Notes: generated by a model from the sequence alone, not told the origin. A stretch of DNA of 64,000 bases from Arthrobacter sp. zg-Y238 (GCF_024385525.1 NZ_JANFLU010000008.1:124001-188000); one strand, 5' to 3'. Shown: positions 41,369 to 50,410, counted from the stretch's first letter. Numbers and translations: made by a program.

Positions 41369-41620
41369 GTGTCTGAAGGCATCATCAACCCGCCGATCGA
41401 CGACCTGCTCGAAGCAGCCGATTCCAAGTACGCGCTGGTCATCTACGGTGCCAAGCGCGCCCGCCAGATCAACGCCTACTACTCCCAGCTGCACGAGGGT
41501 CTGTTCGAGTACGTCGGCCCGCTGGTGGAAACCAAGCTGAACGAAAAGCCGTTGTCCATCGCCCTGCGCGAGATCAACGACGGCATGCTCGTGGTGCGCC
41601 CGAACGAGAACGCCGAGTAA
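41369..41620 (+). CDS. rpoZ: RNA polymerase omega subunit
   Basis: Helps fold and assemble the beta' subunit. The 83-residue protein has [20 protein letters not shown] followed by [13 protein letters not shown] and [11 protein letters not shown], typical of omega. The GTG at 41369 follows GGAG; TTG at 41357 lies in the ribosome binding site and is rejected. Located between gmk and coaBC as in most actinobacteria. Confidence 0.95.
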   Translation: MSEGIINPPIDDLLEAADSKYALVIYGAKRARQINAYYSQLHEGLFEYVGPLVETKLNEKPLSIALREINDGMLVVRPNENAE

Positions 41621-41652
41621 AGCTCAGCGAACACAAGGGGGAAGGCAGCAGC

Positions 41653-42930
41653 GTGCGCATAGTCCTGGGCGTCGGCGGCGGAATCGCCGCGTACAAGGCC
41701 GCGTCGCTGCTGCGGCTTTTCACCGAGGCCGGGCACAACGTCACCGTTGTCCCTACTGAATCCTCCAAGCAGTTCGTCGGCGTCTCCACCTGGGAGGCGC
41801 TCTCGGGCAACCCCGTCTCCTCCTCCGTCTTCGACGAAGTGGAGAAGGTTAACCATGTGCGGCTCGGACATGAAGCGGATCTGATCGTGGTGGCCCCGGC
41901 CACTGCGGACCTGCTGGCCCGGGCTGCCGCCGGCCAGGCGAACGACCTGCTCACCAACACCCTGCTGATGGCCCGCGGGCCGGTGGTTTTCGCGCCGGCC
42001 ATGCATACCGAAATGTGGATGCATCCCGCAACCACCGCCAACGTCGCAACCCTGCGCAGCCGGGGCGCCGTGGTGCTGGAGCCGGGCATCGGACGGCTTA
42101 CCGGCAAGGACACCGGCCCCGGCCGCCTGCCGGAACCTGAGGCTATCTTCACCGCCGCACTGGCCGCCGTCAAAGCAGCCGCCGAAGCTAAAGCAGCCGC
42201 CGAAGCCGCCCAGCCGGCATCCGCCCCCGGCGCGCTGGCCGGCACCACCGTCACTATCACTGCCGGCGGCACCCGTGAACCGCTGGACCCGGTCCGGTTC
42301 CTCGGCAACCGCTCCTCAGGAAAGCAGGGGACAGCGCTGGCCGAAGCGGCTCTGGCGGCCGGCGCCCGGGTGCGGCTCATAGCGGCGCACATGGACGTTC
42401 CGGCGCCGAGCGGCGTCGAGCTTCTCCGCGTTGAAACAGCCCTCGAACTGCGTACCGCTGTGCATGCGGCTGCCGCGGACTCCGACGTCGTGATCATGGC
42501 CGCTGCTGTGGCGGATTTCCGTCCCTCACAGGTGGTGGACACCAAAATCAAGAAGCGCGACGACGAAGCTGATCCCGTGATTACCCTCGTCCGGAATCCC
42601 GACATCCTGCGCGAACTGGTCCAGGCGCGCGACGCAGCCGAAACACGCACCCCCAAGCTCATTGTCGGCTTTGCTGCCGAAACCGGAGATGCCACCTCCG
42701 ATGTGCTCGAATACGGGCGTAAGAAGCTTGCCCGCAAGGGCTGCGACCTGCTGGTCCTCAACCGGGTCGGCAAATCCCTTGTCTTCGGCCAGGACGAAAC
42801 CGAGGTGAGGATTCTCTCACCGGCAGACGCCGCAGAGGATGCAGGCGAGAGCGCTGCCGGTACCAAAGCCGACGTTTCGGCACGCATCATCGCGCGGATT
42901 TCCGCCGAGCTCGCTGCACGCACCGCCTGA
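41653..42930 (+). CDS. coaBC: Bifunctional phosphopantothenoylcysteine decarboxylase/synthetase
   Basis: Makes 4'-phosphopantetheine in coenzyme A synthesis. The 425-residue protein has an N-terminal CoaC flavin domain ([37 protein letters not shown]) and a C-terminal CoaB domain ([35 protein letters not shown]). The linker is an Ala/Lys/Glu stretch encoded by an exact-looking 18-bp tandem duplication at 42172-42207. GTG start with AAGGGGGAAGG upstream. Confidence 0.96.
   Translation: MRIVLGVGGGIAAYKAASLLRLFTEAGHNVTVVPTESSKQFVGVSTWEALSGNPVSSSVFDEVEKVNHVRLGHEADLIVVAPATADLLARAAAGQANDLLTNTLLMARGPVVFAPAMHTEMWMHPATTANVATLRSRGAVVLEPGIGRLTGKDTGPGRLPEPEAIFTAALAAVKAAAEAKAAAEAAQPASAPGALAGTTVTITAGGTREPLDPVRFLGNRSSGKQGTALAEAALAAGARVRLIAAHMDVPAPSGVELLRVETALELRTAVHAAAADSDVVIMAAAVADFRPSQVVDTKIKKRDDEADPVITLVRNPDILRELVQARDAAETRTPKLIVGFAAETGDATSDVLEYGRKKLARKGCDLLVLNRVGKSLVFGQDETEVRILSPADAAEDAGESAAGTKADVSARIIARISAELAARTA
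42172..42207 (+). repeat. 18-bp tandem duplication in coaBC linker
   Basis: AAAGCAGCCGCCGAAGCT (42172-42189) and AAAGCAGCCGCCGAAGCC (42190-42207), one mismatch, encoding KAAAEA twice between the two enzyme domains. Confidence 0.9.
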
Positions 42931-42973
42931 GGCTGCGCACCCTGCGCGTGCTTGGATGGTCGGTGCGGCCCGG

Positions 42974-42979
42974 TAGAGT
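42974..42979 (+). promoter_or_regulatory. Leaderless promoter box of metK
   Basis: TAGAGT with seven bases before GTG at 42987. This spacing decides the metK start over an upstream in-frame start at 42948. Confidence 0.65.
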
Positions 42980-42986
42980 AAATCCC

Positions 42987-44210
42987 GTGACTTCTACTTC
43001 CTCTCCCGCTAAGCCGCAGTCCAATCTGCGCCTTTTCACCTCGGAATCCGTCACTGAGGGCCACCCGGACAAAATCTGTGACCAGATCAGTGACGCAATC
43101 CTCGACGGCCTGCTCAAGGTTGACCCCGAGTCCCGGGTAGCCGTTGAAACCCTGGTGACCACCGGACTGGTGCACGTCGCCGGAGAAGTAACCACCGAGG
43201 GTTACGTTGAAATCCCGCAGCTGGTGCGCGACACCATCCTGGACATTGGTTACGATTCCTCGGCCAACGGCTTCGACGGCGCCCGCTGCGGCGTGTCCGT
43301 CTCCATCGGCCAGCAGTCCCCGGAAATTGCTTCAGGCGTGTTCAACTCCCTGGAGAACCGGACCGGGAAGGTCGTTGACCCCTATGACGCCCAGGGCGCG
43401 GGGGACCAGGGTATCATGTTCGGCTACGCCAGCGACGAGACCTCGGTACTTATGCCCACGCCTATCTGGCTGGCACACCGGCTCTCCGAACGCCTCACCA
43501 CTGTCCGCAAGGACGGCACCCTTCCGTACCTGCGCCCTGACGGCAAGACCCAGGTCACCGTGGGGTACGACGGCGACCGGCCGGTTTCCGTGGACTCCGT
43601 GGTTGTCTCCACGCAGCACGCTGCGGAGCTGGACCTGGAACAACTGCGGGCCGACATGGTGGAGTACGTGGTCAACCCCGTCCTCGCCGGCACCGACCTC
43701 GACATCTCGGACGTCGAGCACATCATCAACCCGGGCGGCCCGTTCGTCATCGGCGGCCCCGTCGGTGATGCCGGCCTCACCGGCCGCAAGATCATCGTTG
43801 ACACCTACGGCGGATTCGCCCGCCACGGCGGCGGTGCCTTCAGCGGCAAGGACCCGAGCAAGGTAGACCGTTCCGCGGCCTACGCCATGCGCTGGGTAGC
43901 CAAGAACGTGGTTGCCGCCGGTCTGGCCCGGCGTGCCGAAATCCAGATTGCCTACGCCATCGGCATGGCCCGCCCCGTAGGCATCTATGTTGAAACCTTC
44001 GGCACCGAAACAGTGGACCCGGCCCGGATTGCCGACGCTGTGAAGGAAGTCTTCGACCTGCGTCCGCTGGGCATCATCAACGGCCTGGACCTCAAGCGTC
44101 CCATCTACCAGCGGACTGCCGCCCACGGCCACTTCGGCCGCGAGGACGAAGGTTTCACCTGGGAGCGCAAGGACAAGGTCGAGGACCTCCGCAGCTACTT
44201 CAACGTGTAG
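42987..44210 (+). CDS. metK: S-adenosylmethionine synthase
   Basis: Makes SAM from methionine and ATP. The 407-residue protein has all signatures: [36 protein letters not shown] and [19 protein letters not shown], plus [11 protein letters not shown]. It probably carries its own leaderless promoter and is followed six bases later by priA. Confidence 0.97.
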   Translation: MTSTSSPAKPQSNLRLFTSESVTEGHPDKICDQISDAILDGLLKVDPESRVAVETLVTTGLVHVAGEVTTEGYVEIPQLVRDTILDIGYDSSANGFDGARCGVSVSIGQQSPEIASGVFNSLENRTGKVVDPYDAQGAGDQGIMFGYASDETSVLMPTPIWLAHRLSERLTTVRKDGTLPYLRPDGKTQVTVGYDGDRPVSVDSVVVSTQHAAELDLEQLRADMVEYVVNPVLAGTDLDISDVEHIINPGGPFVIGGPVGDAGLTGRKIIVDTYGGFARHGGGAFSGKDPSKVDRSAAYAMRWVAKNVVAAGLARRAEIQIAYAIGMARPVGIYVETFGTETVDPARIADAVKEVFDLRPLGIINGLDLKRPIYQRTAAHGHFGREDEGFTWERKDKVEDLRSYFNV

Positions 44211-44216
44211 CCGGCC

Positions 44217-46442
44217 ATGGCCGCCGACGACACCACTGAGGCCGTGCAGCTTTCCCTGCTGCACGGCTTCACGCCGTCGGCAAAACCCGTGGGCAAGGCG
44301 CAGCCGGCTTCCGCCCTGCCGATTGCCCGCGTCCTGCTGGATTCCCCGCTGCCGCACCTGGACCGTCCCTTTGACTATCTGGTCCCGGCTGACCTCGACA
44401 CCGACGCTGTGCCGGGCGCCCGGGTCAAAGTCCGGTTCGGCGGCCAGGAACTCCCGGGATTCATCACCGAACGGGTGGCCGAAGCGGACACCACTGCCCG
44501 GTTGATGCCGCTGGGGAAGGTAATCTCCCCGCAGCCCGTGCTTTCCCCGCAGATCCTGCGCCTGGCCGAGGCCGTCGCCGCACGCTACGCCGGAACGGTC
44601 CACGATGTGCTGCGCGTAGCCATTCCGCCGCGTGCGGCGCGGGTGGAGAAGGAATTTACTCCCGAGGCCCGGGCGGAATCCGCTGACGCCGGCTCTGGTG
44701 CCGACGGCGAGTCCGGTACGGGCGACGACTCCGGTACGGGCGGCGGCTCGTCGGCGGTGCCGGCCGTCGCCGTGCCCGGACCGGCCGACGCCGTGCCTGG
44801 ACCGGAAGGGGCCGGAGCCAACCCGCTGGCACGCTATCCGCACGGACCGCGGTTCCTGACCCATCTGGCCGCGGGCCACCGCCCCCGCGCTGTGCTCTCC
44901 TCGCTGGGCGGCTACGGCCCGCAGGATTGGCCTGCCGAAATTGCCGAGGCTGTCCGGTCCACGCTGCTCTCCGGGCGGGGCGCCGTCGTCGTCGTTCCCG
45001 ACAACAAGGACCTCTCCCGGGTGCAGTCCGCGCTTACTGCCCGGATCGGGGCAGATGCCTTTGTCCGGTTGACGGCCGAAGACGGACCCACGCCGCGCTA
45101 CCGCAGTTTCCTCCAGCTGCTGCACGGTGATGTCCGCGTGGCCATCGGTACCCGTTCGGCCGCCTATGCGCCGGTGCGGGATCTCGGCCTGGCCGTTATC
45201 TGGGATGACGCAGACGACCTGCACGCCGAACAGCGGGCGCCCTACCAGCACACCCGCGACGTACTCCTGCTGCGTGCCGAGCTGGAAGGCGCAGCCCTGC
45301 TCCTGGCATCCCATTCGCGCAGCACTGAGGCACAACGGCTGGTCGCCAGCGGCTGGGCGGCCGGTATAGCCGCCGAACGCTCCACCGTCCGGGCGCATGC
45401 CCCGCGGGTGGTCAGCACTACCGATTCCTTCACGATGGAACGCGATCCCTTGGCTGCCCGGGCCCGGATACCGCACGCAGCGTGGAAGGCGGCGCAGGAC
45501 GGACTGACGCGCGGACCGGTGCTGGTCCAGGTGGCCCGGACCGGTTTCTCGCCGGCGTTGTCCTGCCAGGAATGCCGGGAACCCGCCCGCTGCCGGAACT
45601 GCTCCGGTCCGTTGGGCCTGGCCAGCAGGAACGGTATTCCGGCATGCCGCTGGTGCGGGCGGCCGGAACCCATGTGGCATTGCGGCAACTGCGGCGGAAC
45701 CCAGCTGCGGGGCTCCACCGCCGGTGCCGGGCGCACCGCCGAGGAACTGGGCCGTGCGTTCCCCTCCACCACTGTGATTTCGTCCGCCGGCGACCACATC
45801 CGGACCGAGATTCCGGACACCCCGGCCCTGGTCGTCGCCACCCCCGGAGCCGAACCCGTAGCTCCGGGCGGCTACGCCGCAGCCATCCTGCTGGACGGCA
45901 ATGCGATGCTGTCCCGGGAATCGCTGCGGGCGGGGGAGGACACCCTGCGCCGCTGGTTTACGGCGGCAGCGCTGGTCCGCCCGGCAACGGAAAAAGGCCT
46001 CGTGGTTGTCACAGCCGATGATTCGGCAACGGTCGGCCATCTGCTCCGTTGGGACCCGGCTTCGGCGGCGGAACGCGAACTGGAGCTGCGGCGTGAACTG
46101 GGTTTGCCTCCGGCCGTACGGTATGCCGAACTGAGCGGGTCGAGGGAAGGGCTTGACGCGTTTATCACTCGGCTCGAGCTGCCTGAGGGTGTCCGGGCCG
46201 TGGGGCCGGCGCCTCTGGCACCCGCAGTGGTTCCGCCGTCCGGCAACTCCCAGCAACGGGACAGCAGGTCTCCGGAAGGCCAGCTGGGCGGGGCCGGTGG
46301 ACGCTACCGGACACTCCTGTTTTTCCCGTACACGGCCGCACCTGCGATTACGGCGGCCCTGCGTTCTACCAAGGCTGCTGCCTCTGCCCGCCGGACGGGC
46401 GATCCCGTCTACATTCGAGTGGACGGAACTGACGTCCTTTAA
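44217..46442 (+). CDS. priA: Primosomal protein N' (PriA), helicase motifs degenerate
   Basis: Replication-restart protein. The 741-residue protein has the N-terminal DNA-binding domain (RVLLDSPLPHLDRPFDYLVP, VKVRFGGQELPGFI) and the eight-Cys zinc-binding region (CQECREPARCRNCSG ... CRWCGRPEPMWHCGNC, about residues 448-495). The Walker A expected near residue 240 is absent and motif II reads VIWDDADDLHAEQRAPYQH instead of a DEEH box, as in other actinobacterial PriA-like proteins, so helicase activity is unlikely. Residues about 150-200 are a Gly/Ser/Asp-rich insertion. The ATG lies six bases after metK. Confidence 0.93.
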   Translation: MAADDTTEAVQLSLLHGFTPSAKPVGKAQPASALPIARVLLDSPLPHLDRPFDYLVPADLDTDAVPGARVKVRFGGQELPGFITERVAEADTTARLMPLGKVISPQPVLSPQILRLAEAVAARYAGTVHDVLRVAIPPRAARVEKEFTPEARAESADAGSGADGESGTGDDSGTGGGSSAVPAVAVPGPADAVPGPEGAGANPLARYPHGPRFLTHLAAGHRPRAVLSSLGGYGPQDWPAEIAEAVRSTLLSGRGAVVVVPDNKDLSRVQSALTARIGADAFVRLTAEDGPTPRYRSFLQLLHGDVRVAIGTRSAAYAPVRDLGLAVIWDDADDLHAEQRAPYQHTRDVLLLRAELEGAALLLASHSRSTEAQRLVASGWAAGIAAERSTVRAHAPRVVSTTDSFTMERDPLAARARIPHAAWKAAQDGLTRGPVLVQVARTGFSPALSCQECREPARCRNCSGPLGLASRNGIPACRWCGRPEPMWHCGNCGGTQLRGSTAGAGRTAEELGRAFPSTTVISSAGDHIRTEIPDTPALVVATPGAEPVAPGGYAAAILLDGNAMLSRESLRAGEDTLRRWFTAAALVRPATEKGLVVVTADDSATVGHLLRWDPASAAERELELRRELGLPPAVRYAELSGSREGLDAFITRLELPEGVRAVGPAPLAPAVVPPSGNSQQRDSRSPEGQLGGAGGRYRTLLFFPYTAAPAITAALRSTKAAASARRTGDPVYIRVDGTDVL

Positions 46443-46473
46443 CGTCCTTTAGATCCAGGCGTCCGGCGGCGGG

Positions 46474-46574
46474 TTCCTGCGGCAGTTCTTGCTTACAGCT
46501 GGCGAGTTCCTGAAGCAATTCTTACTTACGGCAGCTCGAGTTCCTGGGGCAGTTCCTACTTACAGCAGCTCGAA
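46474..46574 (+). repeat. Three tandem ~34-bp imperfect repeats behind priA
   Basis: Copies at 46474-46506, 46507-46540 and 46541-46574 share the pattern TTCCTG..GCAGTTCTTACTTACAGCAGCTCGAG with a few substitutions and one missing base in the first. They begin 31 bases after the priA stop. Confidence 0.85.
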
Positions 46575-46676
46575 CAGGACCGCGCTGGCGCCGAGGAGGG
46601 AAAGCAAAGCCAGCTGGGCGGCGCCGCCCAACCGGGACAAACGGCCAAACAGTCCACGGGGTACTCCGTGGATCAT
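46560..46676 (-). CDS. Possible 38-residue hydrophobic peptide
   Basis: ATG at 46676 opens a frame of 38 codons ending TAA at 46562-46560: a short basic amphipathic start (GVPRGLFGRLSRLGG) followed by a hydrophobic helix (AAQLALLSLLGASAVLFELL), like a small single-span membrane protein. Its stop codon falls in the third copy of the tandem repeat. There is no strong ribosome binding site and the frame could be chance. I do not recognise a family. Confidence 0.3.
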   Translation of the reverse strand: MIHGVPRGLFGRLSRLGGAAQLALLSLLGASAVLFELL

Positions 46677-46888
46677 CCAGTACCGATGATTGACAGTTGG
46701 CAGCCTCACTGCTGCGTCCCCTTTCCCGGTCGCCGGAATCTAGTGGCTGCAGCTGTGGCTGCCACCTTCTTGCCCCGGCCCGATCCGTTTCATGGCGTAC
46801 ATTTCCCAGTATCCCGCCCCGTGGAAAGCGGAATTGACCGGAATCGGGGTGAAGTTTGCCACTGGGTGTGCACCGGTGGCGGGTACAA
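46677..46888. other. Intergenic stretch without recognisable gene
   Basis: Between the possible small peptide and the heat-shock gene terminator I see no convincing coding frame, repeat or RNA structure. Confidence 0.5.
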
Positions 46889-46918
46889 CGAAGGGCTCCG
46901 GATCTCCGGAGCCCTTCG
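46889..46918. terminator. Terminator behind the small heat-shock gene
   Basis: A perfect 14-bp inverted repeat (CGAAGGGCTCCGGA and its complement) with a TC loop, 23 bases past the Hsp20 stop on the minus strand, followed by TTGT. It could also stop plus-strand readthrough from priA. Confidence 0.75.
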
Positions 46919-46940
46919 TCGCAGAAAATGTGGTCAGGGA

Positions 46941-47414
46941 TTAGGCCCCAACGGTTTCACGGCTGGTACCTTCGACTGCGCTGCTTTCGACTGTTTCGCC
47001 GTTGATGGCGGAAGATTCCGTTGAGGTTTGGACGGCGATCTTGCGGGGCTTGGCCCGCTCAACCACGGGGATGATGACACTGAGGACGCCGTTCTCGTAC
47101 TGGGCGGAAATCTGTTCAGTGTCGATCCCCTGGCCAAGGTTGAGCTGGCGCAGGAAGTTACCGGCTTCCCGTTCACGCGTGAGCCACTTGACCCCGTCCG
47201 CGTTCTGCAGTGTGCGCTGGGCCCGGATTGTCAGCAGCTGGCCGTCGACGTCAATGTCGATGGATCCGGGATCGATCCCGGGGAGATCTGCTGCGAGGAT
47301 GTACTGGTCGCCTTGCCGGTAGAGGTCCATGGGCATGCCGCGCAGGGTTCCTTCGCCACGCAGTGCCTGAGCCATGCGGTCCAGTTCCTGGAACGGATCA
47401 AACTTCATAGCCAT
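46941..47414 (-). CDS. Hsp20/alpha-crystallin family small heat-shock protein
   Basis: ATP-independent holdase that binds unfolding proteins in oligomers. The 157-residue protein has a short N-terminus (FDPFQELDRMAQALR), an alpha-crystallin domain at about 28-125 (YILAADLPGIDPGSIDIDVD; REREAGNFLRQLNLGQGID) with ENGVLSVIIP, and a Ser/Thr/Glu-rich tail. Strong AGAAGGAG before the ATG. Its promoter carries both HAIR and CIRCE operators, so strong heat induction is expected. Confidence 0.95.
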   Translation of the reverse strand: MAMKFDPFQELDRMAQALRGEGTLRGMPMDLYRQGDQYILAADLPGIDPGSIDIDVDGQLLTIRAQRTLQNADGVKWLTREREAGNFLRQLNLGQGIDTEQISAQYENGVLSVIIPVVERAKPRKIAVQTSTESSAINGETVESSAVEGTSRETVGA

Positions 47415-47472
47415 GGTGGTACCAACTCCTTCTACGTGATCGCTTTTTCAGCGGTGCCGAGATTCAGTTCCA

Positions 47473-47497
47473 AAGTTGAGTCAGCAACACTCAACTT
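47473..47497 (-). promoter_or_regulatory. HAIR-like HspR operator
   Basis: A perfect 9-bp inverted repeat AAGTTGAGT-N7-ACTCAACTT, close to the HspR-binding HAIR consensus CTTGAGT-N7-ACTCAAG. It begins just downstream of the predicted transcription start of the Hsp20 gene. Confidence 0.8.
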
Positions 47498-47506
47498 GCG
47501 AAAATG

Positions 47507-47536
47507 AGATTAGCACTCTCGTGGGGCGAGTGCCAA
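47507..47536 (-). promoter_or_regulatory. Hsp20 promoter with CIRCE (HrcA) operator
   Basis: On the minus strand TTGGCA (47536-47531), an 18-nt spacer and TAATCT (47512-47507) form a good promoter. The spacer region is spanned by TTAGCACTC-N9-GAGTGCCAA (47510-47536), one base off the CIRCE consensus TTAGCACTC-N9-GAGTGCTAA bound by HrcA. Confidence 0.9.
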
Positions 47537-47565
47537 CTACTTTTTCTGGTGATGAATTTGTGGCC

Positions 47566-48303
47566 TTAGCGGCTGCCGGAGCGATCCGTCCGAACTGCCG
47601 CCAGGCGTGCCAGTTCCTGAACCTCGCCCGGGGAACCGCGCCAGGGAGCCCCGTGTCCGGGGAGCACCCATGTGGCGTCGAGGCCGGCCAGTCGGTTCAG
47701 GGAATTGAGGGCTAATGCAGGGTCATCGGTGAACGGTGCGGGCCGGATGCCGGTCTGCCCTGTCAGTACGTCGCGCGTGGTGAGGGCATCCCCGACAAAG
47801 ACCGCATCCGCAACCGGAACGTACACGGCGACGCTCCCCGGAGAGTGTCCCGGCAGGGCGATGACGCGCGGTGAACCCGGAAGCGGGAGGACATCTCCGT
47901 CGGCCACTTCGGATACCTGGGTGAGGTACGTTGGGCGCCAGCCCCGCTTGCGCAGCGCGTAGGCGAAGAACCGAACCACGGGGCCCGGCCGCATGGGGCC
48001 CATTGCAGGCTTTGGCTTCTTGCCGCCGCGAGCACGGTCTGCGTCTTCGGAATGGACGAAGACGGGCACGTTCTGGCTTCGGCGCAGTCTTTCTGCAAAG
48101 CCGATGTGGTCGCTGTCGCCGTGGGTCAGGACCACCCCGCGTATGTCATCCAGGCTTCGACCCATGGATTTAAGCTCGGCGAGCAGATCGTTCCAGTGCC
48201 CGGGGAGTCCCGTGTCGATCACGGTAATCCCGTCGTCGGTGTCGACCAAATAAGCAGCCACGATGTCGTTTCCGATGCGGTGCAGATGCGGTCCAAGCTT
48301 CAC
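47566..48303 (-). CDS. Metallo-beta-lactamase-fold hydrolase
   Basis: A 245-residue MBL-fold protein with the zinc motif THGDSDHIGF (HxDxDH variant), the second ligand in ALPGHSPGSVAVYVP, the bridging Asp in VFVGDALTTRD and the last His in VLPGHGAPW. This resembles glyoxalase II-like or quorum-lactonase-like hydrolases; substrate not assignable. The GTG at 48303 follows AAGGAGG; the ATG at 48324 would place that site inside the gene. Its stop lies 30 bases before the heat-shock promoter. Confidence 0.87.
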   Translation of the reverse strand: MKLGPHLHRIGNDIVAAYLVDTDDGITVIDTGLPGHWNDLLAELKSMGRSLDDIRGVVLTHGDSDHIGFAERLRRSQNVPVFVHSEDADRARGGKKPKPAMGPMRPGPVVRFFAYALRKRGWRPTYLTQVSEVADGDVLPLPGSPRVIALPGHSPGSVAVYVPVADAVFVGDALTTRDVLTGQTGIRPAPFTDDPALALNSLNRLAGLDATWVLPGHGAPWRGSPGEVQELARLAAVRTDRSGSR

Positions 48304-48435
48304 GGGTCCTCCTTCTGATGACAATTAGCCGATCCGTGAGGGCTGAGTTGGCAACTGGCTTCTGGCCCTCGCTAGCTGGTTGGCCGCCACTATAGCCACG
48401 TGCTTCCATCTGCGGCAGCCCTCCGGGGTTCGCCT

Positions 48436-50100
48436 TTAGGCGGCCCAGACAAAATCAGCTATGCATGCTTCAACGGGGGAGTCCGGTGAACGCGCCGGGG
48501 GACGGGCCAGGGGAGGCGTCGGGTTCTCTTGCAGGTGAGCCGGGTGGTCTTGCGGACGTGCCAGCCGCGGTAGTGTTCCGGGCGGCTCCGCCCCTGGTAA
48601 AGCAGTCCCGGCCAACGCAGTCCCGGGCAATGTCGTCCCGGGCAGGGGCGGAGCGGTGGAACGATACGTGTGGCCGGTCGGCGTCGTCGTGTCCACCGTG
48701 TGTCCTTCGGTCGCTGTGTTTACCGGGCGTCCGGGTCCCGCGTTGATGCCGGTGTCTGCTTCGGCCTCCGGCCTGCTCCTTCGGACTGGTTCTGCACGCC
48801 ACCCGGGCGCTTCCTTTGCATGGTTACATGCCTCGCATAGTCCCTGCCCGTTGGAGGCACTGGTGGGTCCGCCGCGGTTGTGAGGGCGGATATGGTCCAG
48901 ATGGCGGATTGGTGCTCCGCACCAGGGCATTCGGCAGGCAGTGTCCCGGGCCGCGATGAACCGTGCCAGGGACTTGGGAAACAGCCGTGCGCGGGAATCC
49001 ATCGCCACCAGCTCTCCGGTGTCCGGAGCCGTGTACAGCCTCCGGACCCAGTGTTCCGCGTGCTTGTCGGAGCCGCCCATGGCTTGGTCCTTAGTCCGGC
49101 CCCGGCTGCTCTGGTGCCGTCTGCTCGGGCCCCGCCGGCTCCGACGCCGAACCAGATCCCTAGCCCACTGCGCCGGCACCGGACCGTACCCGGGTACCAG
49201 CGCCGGTTCCGAATCGCCTGCCAGTAAGGTCCGGTCGGTCATTACCAGCTGGATCTCCACCTTCGTCGAGCCCGCATCTCCCAGCCCGGTGATCCGTTCC
49301 ACCAGGGTGTCCGCCATGATCTGGCCCCGCCCCCTTGAGTCGCCGGCGGCGCGCAGCCGGTCAGCCTCGTGAGATAGCGCCGTGTAGACGCCCACTCCCT
49401 GCGCCACGGGCAGTAATCCGGTGAGATACGTCATGGTGTCCGGCGCCGGACGGCAGGAGACAAACCGTTCAGAGGCTGCTTTCGCGGCGCGGTTCACTGC
49501 CGCCCGCGGGTCCAATCGGTATGCGGCAGCCTTGGCGCGGGCGATGATCTGCCGGTCACCCAGGGACTCCAGCAGGCCGGCATCACCTGCCACTTCTTCA
49601 TCCACTTGCCGCCGGTCTTCGAGGGAGAGGCAAGCTGTCTCGCGCACCAGGAGTGTGGCCCGCCATTCGCTGATCTTTCCGAAGGACAGAGCCTGCATTG
49701 TGTACGGCATCTCCGAGGTCAGGGCTTTTGCCAAGCCGAGCAGCCGTCCGCCCTTGTTGGCGGATTCCCGCCGGGCCAGTGCGATCTGTGAAGCTACCCC
49801 TCGCCCCAACTCTTCCTTCCGCAGGCCGGCGTGTTTCTGCTTGCTCCGCTGTGAGGCGTCGAATGCCGCTGCGATCCGTGCCTGCGCTGCGGCAGCGGCA
49901 CCCTTCAGTTCCTCAAGCGCCCGCAGTTGGTCGATCAGTTCCGAATCCGATGCGATTTCCGAAATTGAGCCCTCCTGCGTCGGAAGGGGGTTAGGTTCGA
50001 ACTCAGCTGCCAAGTACTCCACCCAGGCGTCAAACACTGCGGATTGGGCCTCCAGCGGGCCCTTCCGATGATGATCAACCGATGGCAGATATTCGAACAT
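48436..50100 (-). CDS. DUF222/HNH endonuclease (13E12-repeat type)
   Basis: A 554-residue protein with an N-terminal DUF222 helical domain (about 20-300) and an HNH nuclease domain near 395-450: CRMPWCGAPIRHLDHIRPHN, GGPTSASNGQGLCEACNHAK. This is the abundant actinobacterial 13E12-like family; the biological role is not established. The C-terminal 100 residues are Pro/Thr-rich with PGT-type short repeats. The start at 50100 is fixed by a TAGACT box seven bases upstream (leaderless) and by an exact LexA box over the start codon. A longer frame to 50178 would cover the promoter. Confidence 0.88.
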   Translation of the reverse strand: MFEYLPSVDHHRKGPLEAQSAVFDAWVEYLAAEFEPNPLPTQEGSISEIASDSELIDQLRALEELKGAAAAAQARIAAAFDASQRSKQKHAGLRKEELGRGVASQIALARRESANKGGRLLGLAKALTSEMPYTMQALSFGKISEWRATLLVRETACLSLEDRRQVDEEVAGDAGLLESLGDRQIIARAKAAAYRLDPRAAVNRAAKAASERFVSCRPAPDTMTYLTGLLPVAQGVGVYTALSHEADRLRAAGDSRGRGQIMADTLVERITGLGDAGSTKVEIQLVMTDRTLLAGDSEPALVPGYGPVPAQWARDLVRRRSRRGPSRRHQSSRGRTKDQAMGGSDKHAEHWVRRLYTAPDTGELVAMDSRARLFPKSLARFIAARDTACRMPWCGAPIRHLDHIRPHNRGGPTSASNGQGLCEACNHAKEAPGWRAEPVRRSRPEAEADTGINAGPGRPVNTATEGHTVDTTTPTGHTYRSTAPPLPGTTLPGTALAGTALPGAEPPGTLPRLARPQDHPAHLQENPTPPLARPPARSPDSPVEACIADFVWAA

Positions 50101-50108
50101 GTGTTCGA
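50093..50108 (-). promoter_or_regulatory. SOS (LexA) box over the DUF222/HNH start
   Basis: TCGAAC-ATGT-GTTCGA matches the actinobacterial SOS box TCGAAC-N4-GTTCGA in every defined position. It covers the ATG and touches the last base of the TAGACT -10 box (50113-50108). Confidence 0.88.
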
Positions 50109-50113
50109 GTCTA

Positions 50114-50410
50114 GTGTTCGGTTTGACTGCATAAAAGGCCAAAACTACGCGACTCAATACCTGTTTTTTGACGGGCACTGTGCGCTGTGGGAGCGGCGTC
50201 GGTCACAGACCCAGATGGTCCTCCGGAGCCGGTTGCACCGCGCTTCGAAACCCATTAGGTACCAGCACTATCAGTCGACGCCTGGCTGGTCGCAGCCTTC
50301 GTCATTGGAAGTGTCATCAGTCTTTACGGTGTTGTCCGACCCGAAAGCGCCGCTGCCGCTCCGTTCCCCGGTCGGCCGAAGCCCGCGCTGTTTCCATCAA
50401 AGCCTGGGCC
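50114..50410. other. Intergenic stretch, no gene seen
   Basis: About 300 bases between the HNH gene promoter and the end of the broken phosphotransferase. Open frames here are short and have no family features or ribosome binding sites. Confidence 0.5.

Noticed and set aside
43332-46256. 974-codon minus-strand frame across metK and priA
   Set aside because: Fully antisense to two well-supported genes; low-complexity composition typical of a shadow frame.
46474-46574. CRISPR array
   Set aside because: The repeats are directly adjacent with no spacers and no cas genes are present.
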